A DNA stretch of 64,000 nt from Candidatus Hemicellulosilyticus sp. P3 (GTDB lineage Bacteria > Bacteroidota > Bacteroidia > Bacteroidales > P3), in the NCBI GenBank assembly GCA_001543385.1, contig LPNH01000011.1, forward strand, positions 1,654 through 65,653, in the 5' to 3' direction. The notes under the pieces were generated by a model that was given only the letters and a program-made list of their open reading frames with translations, was not told where the DNA came from and made no database searches. Position numbers and translations under genes: made by a program. This document shows positions 24,401 through 33,500 of the stretch, piece after piece (the stretch's first letter is position 1; each line of letters opens with the position of its first letter).

Positions 24401-27400
24401 CTGTATAACCAGAAATGGTTTGTGAAGGACAGTATCGCTATTTGTGATGAGTCATATACAGAGTTGTTTGATGGGCGAGAAAGAAAGGATTTCTTCAACC
24501 AATGGGGTATTAAAGACTATCAAGAAATAGAGTTCGTGAGATCAGTTATCTTGAAAGGCTTGAATAAATATGTATGTAATTTAGAAGAAAGGGATGCCAA
24601 TATTGCTTTTCATCGCTATTTCTCAGATGTCCACGAATCCTTGTCGGAAAAAGACCTTGAACCCATCAAGGATATGCCGATTTTCATTTCGTCACCAGAA
24701 GACGAAAGAGGTATACTTAGCAACAGGAGTTCTAATCACTACCTGCCTTCAGATCAGTTAACTCAGATAATAAGTTTGGATTTAGTACCTATCTCTATCT
24801 TGGATTCTATTCATCCCGACTATATTAAGAAAGAGTCTGACCAAAGATATTTTCTTGATAAATTAGATAATGTAAAACTTGAATTAGATGAATTCGTCGA
24901 ATACATCAATGGCGAATCAGAAAGTGTAGATCCATATCTGAGAGAAGAATCAAGAAACATACGTTTTTGGCAGTGGGCATGCAGTATTTCTGAAAACAGG
25001 AAGGCTCTCCGCTGTTTCCCAATGTTAGGTAGGAAGAAAGGAGATGCCACTGATTCATTCGAAATGCCAGAGAACCTATATACATCCAATGATTATGCAG
25101 GTTATGATATTGAAGACACCATCAATGAATATGTTACTGATGCCTTGTTTGTGTCCCCTCGATATGCTCAAGGACTTCCTGAAAATGTTAAATATAACTG
25201 GAAATCACTTTTCAGAGACTTAAAGATCACTGTTGATGATAAAGAAATCGTCTATAAAGATATCTTGCCGAATCTTAGCCGATATAAGAAGACTTCCATC
25301 ATAAGCTCCTTGGCACAATGTGCTGATGATATCATATCAAAACTGCGTAACAAGGATAAGGAGATGACAGGATGGATTAACAATCTACAGCTATTATGCG
25401 TTGATGGTAATTACAAAACTCCAAAAAACTGTATTATATCTGGTCAATATTTTGATTTCTCTGACGGAATTTTTACTGACATCAAAATCCCCAACTTAGT
25501 CTCAGAACAATATATTGAAGATTGCAAAGACAATGACGATTTACGACGTAAAGTTGTTAAGTTCATAACATCTATTGCAGATATATATGAGATAAACGTC
25601 GATTCCCAGACAAAGTTACGGGATAGCAAGCTCGTATTCTTTATCCAAAACCAGCAACTGTATAAGAATAACGAGAGCCATTATCGCATTATAAGTCAGT
25701 TAGCTGAAGCTTTTAATTCTGATGTAGTTGGAATATCAGCCCTAATATCAAAAACTGGTCCGATATATCTCCATACAGTCAATGGATTGTTTAAACGTTC
25801 TTCAGAACTATACTTAAGTTCTGTTTATAATCCTTCCTGCGATTATATGGCTTATGGCGTTTCAGAATTGGATTTTGTTAGTGAAAAGTATTCTGACTAC
25901 ACAGAACAATTATTAAATAGATTCTTCAGATTACTATCTGTCAGGGATAGTTTCTCTTCATATAATCTTCCCCAATTGGCAAATGAACGGTTTGCTAAGT
26001 ATTTCTGGGAGATTTTTGCTCCAAAAAACGAGTTTATATTAAAAGATATATGCACTGAGGATAATCTGCGTACAATACCTTGTATACCATCTAATCTTGG
26101 TGTAAGAAGACCTTGTGATTTATACGACCACCGAAATTCTCTTCTCAAAAAAATGGTATTGAGGATAAAAGGAGGGGAGGACAAATTATCAAGCATAGAA
26201 CTACCATCTTGGCTATCCAATACACGTTTAGGTTTTAGAGGAAGGCTATATTTGCCAGATTGCCTTTCATATCTTAACCTGAATATAATTGATTTTAGGC
26301 GTGATGTCATCGACTGGATTACTGATATAGAGTCAGATACATTAAGGCGGTATTCAAATGCCATAAATGATTATATTGCAAATGCGCTTTGGTTTAATGG
26401 AGAAAAACAATGGGTTCCATTAAAGGGATTGTATGCACTTGAATGGGGAAATAAGACGCTGAAAGACAATTTCAGTGGTAATGCCCGGATATGTAATCCC
26501 TCATACATGCCGGAATCAAAAATAGATTACGACAAGTTATGCTCTATTTTTAATATCAGAATCCTTACCGATAATGATTTCAGCAAGAGAAAAGACGGTC
26601 ATTTCTTCAGAGACGAAGAAGCTATCCGAGAAATAAGGAAGAGATTACTATATTTAGCTTACAAAACGGGCAAAGACAATTGGAAAGAATCCTTTGATGA
26701 ATATAATAGTCGGTTACAAGCAGCCGATATATCTCAATGCGAAAGAATAGCTTACTCTTTCAGTGATGACATTGAAACAGATCTTCTGGTCTATGCAGAA
26801 GATGATAAGGCGTTATGGTATGTAGGCGCATGGACTGGTTCCATGTTCCTCGACATCTTAGGTTGGATAGAAAGCAAAATTGGTATTAAAGGTAACTTTG
26901 ATAACAATTTCATGCGCAAACTATTTCTCACACCATTCAAGGATTTCGTAAAGAGGCAGGAAGGAGGCTCATTGCCACAAGAAATACTCGATTTCCTGAG
27001 TGAAGAAGAAAAGGCTGGCATCAATGTTGATAAATTCACTAATGCCGAAAAATTTGAAGAGAAGTCATATGATGAAGTTGAATCAGACATAGACGGTGTG
27101 GATGACATTGAAGATTCAGACATAGATTCTGACGAACAAGAAGAATTAGGTTCTTCATTCCACAGTACAGCGCCAACTGGTTCAAGAGCATCAAGAAGCA
27201 GCTCTCCAAGAGAAAGTAGTCAAAAACCATCGAACCGTTCTAATGGCTCTTCAACAAAGCCTAGTGCAGGATCGACAAATACAAAAGAACCTGATACACC
27301 ACAACTTCCACAAAAGACAACGGAAGAAAAACTCAAAGAAGAGTTTGAGATGAAGGCACAAAGGAAAGTTGGCCGTCCTGCATCATCCGGTTATTCCCCA

Positions 27401-29410
27401 GAATTATCAGAAGTATCAATAAGGAATGCCCATGACGACTCAATATCAAAACCCTTCTTTGATACAGATGATAATACACCTAATATTCCAAGCAACGACA
27501 GCAGGTCTTCAGCACTCTCAAAAGCTTCGCAAACCATCAACAGGAAGAATACAGAAGCTCAAAATATGGCCGAGCATGCTGCTGAACAGGTTGACATATT
27601 TGAACTCTGGGACAATACGCCCAGATATAGCTATCTTTGGTACAAATACCTGATGAAGCTGCAAAACGAAGATAAAGCCAAGGCATCAAGACGTTCCACC
27701 CAGATTGATTTTGAACATTTTGAATTAATCTGCGACGATAAAGTCCTGCATCTGTCTGTTCCTTCAGTAATAGTACCAGGATGGATAGAGGATGCGTCGG
27801 TAGCTATGCAGGCCATAGGTGCAGGGGCGAAAAAGATTAATGGTAGCATCGTCAAAGTTGATGACACAGAGGTTGATGTCATGATTAACCCGGATGACAT
27901 TGCGAAACTTCAAGGTGCCAAGAAAATTCGTCTAAATGCCGAGAGCCTTACTAACATTATTGATTCCTTAGAGACCAGATTCCTGCAACTTGGGTATGAC
28001 GATTCCTATGATATGCAAGCTAATCTCCCCAGTGACATTAGCTTTATCTACGGGCCTCCAGGAACTGGAAAAACTACAAGACTAGTTGAAAGGCTTCATG
28101 AAATCGTGAGTGGCAGCGAAAGTAAAATGAACATTCTTGTTCTGACTCCTACGAATAAAGCCGCGGATGTTATTGCAGAAAAGTTGGCCTGTGACGATGA
28201 TTGCTACAACTGCCTTGCAAGATTTGGCTCAACTGAATGCATGAGCCTTATTGAAGAATATGCCGTTTTGCAAACTCGTGACACGATTGACATGGAGTTA
28301 CTACCCAAAAACATTGTTGTCACAACAGCAGCAAGATTTGCTTATGACTTCCTACAACCTGACGATGTGGCCATTTGTGACTACAATTGGGATTACGTGG
28401 TGGTTGACGAAGCTTCAATGATTGATCTCTTGACAATTACTTACGTGCTCCATAAGGCAAAGGGCTGCAAATTTATCATCGCTGGCGATCCCAAGCAGAT
28501 TCAGCCAATCAATGAGGTACTTCCTATGAATGTATATGGGCTGGTCGGTCTGGATAGCTTCAAAGATGCCATTCAGAATTACAAGCGCTATCCCGTAGAA
28601 GCGCTTACAGTCCAACACCGTTCTGTACCCACAATCGGCAACCTTGTTAGCAAGTTTGCATATGATGGCTTGGTTGAGAATGATGCGAAGAGACTACCTC
28701 AGAAGCCTTTGGATCTTGATGGAATTCCTGTTAAGGATATCAATTTCATAGGATTTAAGACTGAGGACTTTGGCGATTATCTTTATTCTCTAACATCCAT
28801 CGATAAGTCAGCATTCCACCTCTATTCAGCCATATTCACATACAACATGGCCGACTATGTCGTTAAGCAAGTCACTAAGAAGTATCCAGATAAGAACTAC
28901 AAAATTGGCATTATCAGCCCATATAAAGCAGAAGCTAATGCTGTAGGACAGATGTTGGAGCGCAGACCGATAGACACTGATGTCGCTACGGTGACATCAG
29001 GTACCGTCCATCGTTTCCAAGGTGACGAATGTGATATTATGTTCATTATCTTAAATCCACCATCAAATGTTACATCTGGCGCACATGTTGTCGACACTAA
29101 CATTATTAATGTAGCAATGAGCCGAGCACGCGACTATATCTTCTTTGTCATTCCTGATTCAAAGATTCAGGGATTCCATACAAGGGAGACTTTAGGCAAG
29201 CTGGTAGACAATAGTGATAAGACTATTCAATATTGTTTCAATATCGAGAAAACCATGTTCGGCAATTCACAATATATATATGATAATACAAATGTGACAC
29301 CGCATTTGCCTGTCAATGTATATTATGATACCCACTCTCTCTACGAAGTTCGAGTCGATGAGTCAACACTTGACATACAAATAAATGACGATGAAAAGAG
29401 TAATAATTGA
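21488..29410 (+). CDS. Giant GHKL-ATPase (sacsin-like) and SF1 helicase protein, 2640 aa
   Basis: The N-terminal GHKL/HSP90-like ATPase of sacsin type lies at about residues 110-270: YIYELLQNANDYPF (N-box with ELLQNAxD) and GYKGIGFKTVF (G-box). A long alpha/beta middle of about 1500 residues has no recognised motif. A low-complexity Ser/Thr/Pro-rich acidic linker spans about 1860-2010. The C-terminal SF1 helicase (Upf1/AAA_11-12 type) has Walker A GPPGTGKTT (about 2187), VVVDEASMIDL (about 2303), GDPKQIQP, QHRSVPTIGN, VHRFQGDECD and NVAMSRARDY. Both ATPase sites look intact. Such fusions are found in defence islands and probably couple sensing by the chaperone-like ATPase to a nucleic-acid motor. 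No nuclease domain is evident. Confidence 0.85.
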   Translation: MTSIKEEGLRRRIGSDYLIGCYTINDDGTACFTDIRGGEGDIVRNPKNEQSDIIIKCDDMTLEEGVFYHFQWKLSESEEIVMVGHAEPVNNVQFLNALFEARLKLSGKNLETFNSVQKTIFNEVTGAKQTYIYELLQNANDYPFNNEHVYVQFRVTDHYLFFLHSGAYFNLKNIVGISDVNQGEKAKNTQTIGYKGIGFKTVFSNNEYVYLRSGDWSLRFDRKYSEEKFYGRCPWALMPIPTNFSELDEEAKATLQAASDEMRVQFALRHKVDAKENIPQLDKVFSNNQILLFIPNVYKVEVFVDNKKTHVVEKDDEKWIVDDYQTLISDDLKEWIVRSIENGERVPEKFKDISKVRMSFAVSKEGKKIIPVEDARVYNYLPTELRLGFKFLFNADFIPDGSRSGLHNVRWNDYVMEQCGSTFAKWWKSLLVQDDEDAAYDIESVFDILPNIENNSNYGKLFLKGFLQQIKEISCIPVIQDGKYELVKMNDVILDDSGIIASEHPIFTEEEFYLFTRFKGTLPHKGIRCHTRLNSLLKHFNISKVFNGRHLTDLCENHHFIEWLKNKDNSIKFLGFLVEHGYIDNFWNYPIFLRNNGSLGRADNTYYDIDKYVDDLSFLANDLPRLDQQVRDTLTEKHREWASYSRRFKPFMAYEFARNIFMQFNNFRKKFMSKENSSHFLHFLALTQYSDGIPENYPLCMNDGEILSGNHSVYQESDEALAFAAHSWVDKSWIHFIHNEYFVRDAETVKAYLSSRCGIKPLTTNDCYKSFIANDKLVGKISDRIKTADSSKDFYLYLSDIQDEIGNFTPTMRQSYTLLSTDSKNEDWLPITRTIFWDDDEWCEMTAQPWMPDNCCMAISDIYFNGVGEEMAKKLKSLFTTKQVVQKYSVQSFYQNCLRNRLKDVFVGIRTKEMSIEFMNFIYSNKTSLFRDGVVTREFKDMPILLRGTNQLVSISNVDESIYISCPEIDNLYNQKWFVKDSIAICDESYTELFDGRERKDFFNQWGIKDYQEIEFVRSVILKGLNKYVCNLEERDANIAFHRYFSDVHESLSEKDLEPIKDMPIFISSPEDERGILSNRSSNHYLPSDQLTQIISLDLVPISILDSIHPDYIKKESDQRYFLDKLDNVKLELDEFVEYINGESESVDPYLREESRNIRFWQWACSISENRKALRCFPMLGRKKGDATDSFEMPENLYTSNDYAGYDIEDTINEYVTDALFVSPRYAQGLPENVKYNWKSLFRDLKITVDDKEIVYKDILPNLSRYKKTSIISSLAQCADDIISKLRNKDKEMTGWINNLQLLCVDGNYKTPKNCIISGQYFDFSDGIFTDIKIPNLVSEQYIEDCKDNDDLRRKVVKFITSIADIYEINVDSQTKLRDSKLVFFIQNQQLYKNNESHYRIISQLAEAFNSDVVGISALISKTGPIYLHTVNGLFKRSSELYLSSVYNPSCDYMAYGVSELDFVSEKYSDYTEQLLNRFFRLLSVRDSFSSYNLPQLANERFAKYFWEIFAPKNEFILKDICTEDNLRTIPCIPSNLGVRRPCDLYDHRNSLLKKMVLRIKGGEDKLSSIELPSWLSNTRLGFRGRLYLPDCLSYLNLNIIDFRRDVIDWITDIESDTLRRYSNAINDYIANALWFNGEKQWVPLKGLYALEWGNKTLKDNFSGNARICNPSYMPESKIDYDKLCSIFNIRILTDNDFSKRKDGHFFRDEEAIREIRKRLLYLAYKTGKDNWKESFDEYNSRLQAADISQCERIAYSFSDDIETDLLVYAEDDKALWYVGAWTGSMFLDILGWIESKIGIKGNFDNNFMRKLFLTPFKDFVKRQEGGSLPQEILDFLSEEEKAGINVDKFTNAEKFEEKSYDEVESDIDGVDDIEDSDIDSDEQEELGSSFHSTAPTGSRASRSSSPRESSQKPSNRSNGSSTKPSAGSTNTKEPDTPQLPQKTTEEKLKEEFEMKAQRKVGRPASSGYSPELSEVSIRNAHDDSISKPFFDTDDNTPNIPSNDSRSSALSKASQTINRKNTEAQNMAEHAAEQVDIFELWDNTPRYSYLWYKYLMKLQNEDKAKASRRSTQIDFEHFELICDDKVLHLSVPSVIVPGWIEDASVAMQAIGAGAKKINGSIVKVDDTEVDVMINPDDIAKLQGAKKIRLNAESLTNIIDSLETRFLQLGYDDSYDMQANLPSDISFIYGPPGTGKTTRLVERLHEIVSGSESKMNILVLTPTNKAADVIAEKLACDDDCYNCLARFGSTECMSLIEEYAVLQTRDTIDMELLPKNIVVTTAARFAYDFLQPDDVAICDYNWDYVVVDEASMIDLLTITYVLHKAKGCKFIIAGDPKQIQPINEVLPMNVYGLVGLDSFKDAIQNYKRYPVEALTVQHRSVPTIGNLVSKFAYDGLVENDAKRLPQKPLDLDGIPVKDINFIGFKTEDFGDYLYSLTSIDKSAFHLYSAIFTYNMADYVVKQVTKKYPDKNYKIGIISPYKAEANAVGQMLERRPIDTDVATVTSGTVHRFQGDECDIMFIILNPPSNVTSGAHVVDTNIINVAMSRARDYIFFVIPDSKIQGFHTRETLGKLVDNSDKTIQYCFNIEKTMFGNSQYIYDNTNVTPHLPVNVYYDTHSLYEVRVDESTLDIQINDDEKSNN

Positions 29411-29421
29411 CATATTTTTCG

Positions 29422-29429
29422 TATCTTTG
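29422..29429 (+). promoter_or_regulatory. -7 element of a promoter for the restriction-modification genes
   Basis: TATCTTTG matches the Bacteroidota TAnnTTTG box, 17 bp before the ATG at 29447 and 12 bp after the preceding stop codon. TTG at 29407-29409 is too close to serve as a -33 box, so the upstream element is uncertain. It suggests that the methylase/helicase genes are expressed independently of the giant upstream gene. Confidence 0.5.
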
Positions 29430-29446
29430 CATTATAATTTTTGATT

Positions 29447-30556
29447 ATGGCATCAGACAATAACAATAAACCCAAACTGACAGAGCAAGTAGACATCATA
29501 GAAGATGACCTGCTTGAGGTTTTCGGTGAAGAAGTGTTTTCCACCCTTCTCCGAGACCATACTACGGGACAAAATATATTTTGGGCTACCAATGATTACG
29601 AATCTTTGGGCGATGCTTACAGTTACAACAAGCCTATAAAGGCAGAGCTGATTACAGGTGCGAACAATCATGTCATCATGCCACGAGTAAAGAAAGAAAA
29701 GGCCCTGCAAACTGCACGTTCCAAGGACAAAGCCGAGGTGTTTACACCTTCTTGGGTCTGTAATGCACAGAACAACTTAATAGACGAAGCATGGTTTGGC
29801 CGTAAGAATGTGTTTAACGAGGAAGTTCTTACTCCTGACGGCACACACTTTTGGACTCCAACAGAAACGATAATTCAATTCCCTGAAGGTGACAAACAAA
29901 AAACCTGGAAGAAATACGTTCGTGAACCTCGTTTGGAAATCACTTGTGGTGAAGCACCATATCTTGTTAGCCGATATGATACGACCACAGGGGAGCCTAT
30001 CCCTCTAAAATACCGCATCGGATTACTTGACAGGAAGCTTCGGGTAGTCAGTGAAAACCTCGACAAGACTGGCGAATGGCTTAAAATGGCACAAGAGGCC
30101 TACAAGAGTACATACGGTTATGAATGGCAGGGTGACAACTTACTTCTTGCCCGTGAAGCCCTTCTCATGACATTCGTAGACTATTATGAAGCTAAATTTG
30201 GCAAATATCCAGAAACTGATTCTGTGAATTATATTGCTTACATTATCTCATGGAATACATGGCAAATGGACGGTTTGAAGATGGTGGTGCCCAATTCTTG
30301 CGAAAACGTATTTGAACAAGGACTCTTTGAAATGGTTAAAGTAGATTGCCCCGCCTGTCAAAGTGGAGCGACAACTGGTCATATTGGAAAGAAATGCCTA
30401 ATCCGTGACTGGAAGAAACAGAAGCCCAAAGATTGGACTGATTCAATGGAAAAGCTCAATCCCGATGGACAAAAGTATAGGGCTTCATGGCAACTTCTGA
30501 CATTCCAGTCTCTGGTACTCCAACAGCAGAAAGACGAGGAAGAAACTGAAGATTAA
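29447..30556 (+). CDS. Restriction-modification M-like subunit
   Basis: 369 aa from the ATG at 29447; an in-frame TTG two codons earlier is less likely. The segment KAEVFTPSWVCNAQNNLID is the N6-methylase-type 'EVFTP..v...M' motif, which normally precedes the SAM-binding motif I. No FxGxG or NPPY follows in this protein. A Cys pair (VDCPACQSG) and C-terminal acidic tail are present. It is usually found directly before an Eco57I-like helicase-methylase fusion, as here (12 bp gap), and probably supplies a target-recognition or accessory methylase part of that complex. Confidence 0.72.
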   Translation: MASDNNNKPKLTEQVDIIEDDLLEVFGEEVFSTLLRDHTTGQNIFWATNDYESLGDAYSYNKPIKAELITGANNHVIMPRVKKEKALQTARSKDKAEVFTPSWVCNAQNNLIDEAWFGRKNVFNEEVLTPDGTHFWTPTETIIQFPEGDKQKTWKKYVREPRLEITCGEAPYLVSRYDTTTGEPIPLKYRIGLLDRKLRVVSENLDKTGEWLKMAQEAYKSTYGYEWQGDNLLLAREALLMTFVDYYEAKFGKYPETDSVNYIAYIISWNTWQMDGLKMVVPNSCENVFEQGLFEMVKVDCPACQSGATTGHIGKKCLIRDWKKQKPKDWTDSMEKLNPDGQKYRASWQLLTFQSLVLQQQKDEEETED

Positions 30557-30568
30557 CTATTATCCTAT

Positions 30569-33500
30569 ATGAGTATGAAGTATACCATCACCCAATCGAG
30601 GCTTCTGTACGTTCTTAGTATCGACGACAGAAAGCGCAACAACCTTCTTAAGGTTGGCGAGGTCTTTGTGGACAACGAGGTTGCTGAAACCAACAACAAG
30701 CAGACATATAGCAAGGCTGTTCGCGACATCCTCGACAAACGTTCATATATGCAGGGCAAAACCTATCATATAGAGTATGTGGAGTGTACAACCTACAATC
30801 AGGACACCAAATGCTACAAAGCAGATGACGTGTATCGCACACTCACAGAAATGGAAGTCCCCTCCAAGGCTTTTGAGAAGATAAAAGGAGAGGATGCTGA
30901 TATCTGGTTCGCTGCAACGCTATTTGAAATACAGGATGCCATCAAGAAGATCAAGAACGGTCAAGGTGCCAGCTATGGTGCCATCAAGTTCCGTCCTGAG
31001 CAGGACAAGGCCATTCAAGAGACGGTTGCTCATTTCCGCAAAGCTACCGGTAAGGCTTTCCTTTGGAATGCAAAGATGCGCTTTGGCAAGACGCTAAGTG
31101 GATTGGAGGTGGCCAAGGAAATGGATTACAAGTCAACGCTCATTATTACCCACCGTCCTGTGGTGGATAAGGGTTGGCATGAGGACTTCGATAAGATTTT
31201 TGGTGACAACCCAGATTACAAATATGCCACTCGAATGAGTGATGATGATTCCTCTGGTGGCGACTTCTATCAGTTGACAAAACTCGTAGATGCGGGCAAG
31301 AAGCGTCTGGTATTCTTCGTTTCTATGCAATATCTGCGCCTCTCTCAATTTGTGGGAGGTAAAGAACGTAACTTCGACCCGCTTAAAAAGGCTATTATGG
31401 AGTATGATTGGGACTTCGTAATGGTCGACGAAGCCCATGAAGGTATCGAGGCTGCTGCTGGTATCCGTGTGATGACCCGTCTAAAGAAGGAGAATACACG
31501 TATCCTTTCGCTTTCCGGTACTCCCTTCAACCTGCTTGACAAGTACGATGAAGGCGAGATTTATACTTGGGATTATGTGATGGAACAGCGAGCTAAACAG
31601 GAGTGGGACGACAAACACTTTGGTGATCCTAACCCCTACGCTGAACTACCACGAATGCAGATTCTCACCTTCACGCTGCCAAAGATGGTTCGCGATGAAG
31701 CCAGAGATAACAATGAAATATTCAAGTTCCACGAGTTCTTCCGTACCTGGAAGGAGGAAGACAAGCAGATTCTCCAGAATATGATCGATAATGAGACCTC
31801 TGCTCTGAAGAAAGTGGAATTGCAGGCCAAGTTGAAAGAGATTAGGATAGGTAAATTCGTCTACGAAGGGGCCGTCCGTCGTTTCCTTGATAAACTAGTT
31901 GAAGAATCAGAAACCAGCCAATATCCTTTCTCTACTGATGAGTTCCGTGACAACTTCAATCACACATTCTGGCTCCTGCCAGGTGTTCCAGAGGCTGCCG
32001 CACTCTATGAGCTGTTGAAGGAACATGATATTTTTGGCGAGGAGAACGATATGTTCCACATCGTCAATGTGGCAGGTGACGGGAATATAGAGGATAAGGA
32101 TGGCAGCGCTTTAAAGGAAGTTCAGGATGCCATCAAGAAATATGAGCGAACTATCACCCTTTCTTGCGGCAAACTTACTACAGGTGTTTCTGTGCCGGAA
32201 TGGACAGCAGTTCTTTGCATGAAGGGTTCAGAGAACACACCTGCTGCAACCTACATGCAGACCATTTTCCGTGTTCAAACCCATGCGGTATTGAATGGCC
32301 GTCAGAAGTCCGACTGCTATGTGTTCGACTTTGCTCCTGACCGTGCGCTTACTGCTGTAGCTGAAACTGCTAAGATGGCGGTTTATGCCCAGCAGGAAAA
32401 GGGAAAGAAACAATTAAAGTTGACACAGAAGAAGGAAGAAGAGCATTTGGCAGCCTTCATCAAACTCTGTCCTGTTGTCTCGATGGACGAAGGTCAGATG
32501 GGGCGTCACTTCTCAGCCAACCAGATATTCGAGAAACTATCGAATGTCTATATCGAGCGAGCTGTCCGCAGTGGCTATGCCGACAACTCGATCTACAATC
32601 CTGAACAGCTGCTTAATCTTACGCCAGAACAAGAAAAGGCTCTTGGAGATGTTCGCGAATTACTAGGTTCTATGCCTAATATCGGAACACCAGAGAAGAT
32701 CACCATCAGTAATAATGGTGTTAGCAGCATGGAAGGTGTAGAACTTGTTAAGTTTATCTATTATCTTACAAGTGAAAATATTGTTCCCAAGCGTCCTATA
32801 AAAGCAGACGAAACTGATGAGAACGGTTTCCCAACAACCAAAGACGACAATTGGGATGACCATTTCTGTGCTCCAAGCCAAATGTATCCATACGTGTTTA
32901 TTTCAAACAGTCGTCTTATAGAAGGTCAATGGACTGACTTTTCTAAACCAATCTTATATAAGCAATGGACTGATCCAGACAAGGACACAGACGAGGCTAA
33001 GAAAAAGCGTGAACAGGAGAACAAAGAAAAGCGTGCCCGAATGTCAGTACTTCGTGGTGTCGCTATCCGTATTCCTCTATTGGTATATGGAGCAGAAATC
33101 AACGATGAAGATGGTGAGGAAATCACCATTGACAATTTTGCCAGCGAGGAAATCGTTGATCAGGCTTCATGGGATGAATTTATGCCGAGAGGTTTCACGA
33201 AAGAGACTTTCAACATTTTGAAGGATTGTTTCGACCGCAGTATCTTTACAGGTGCCGCCAAACGCATCCGTCAGATGGTGAAGGAAGCAGACAACCTAAA
33301 TACAGAAGACCGTATAGCCAAGATTGCAACCATTTTCTCTTATTTCCACAACCCAGACAAAGAGACTGTGCTTACTCCTTGGCGTGTTGTAAATATGCAA
33401 CTTAGCGACTGCCTAGGTGGCTGGTGTTTCTACAATGAGCAGTTCGATGCCGAAAATACCGTTGAGAACCAATATGGAGAGAACATTAAGATGCCTCGTC

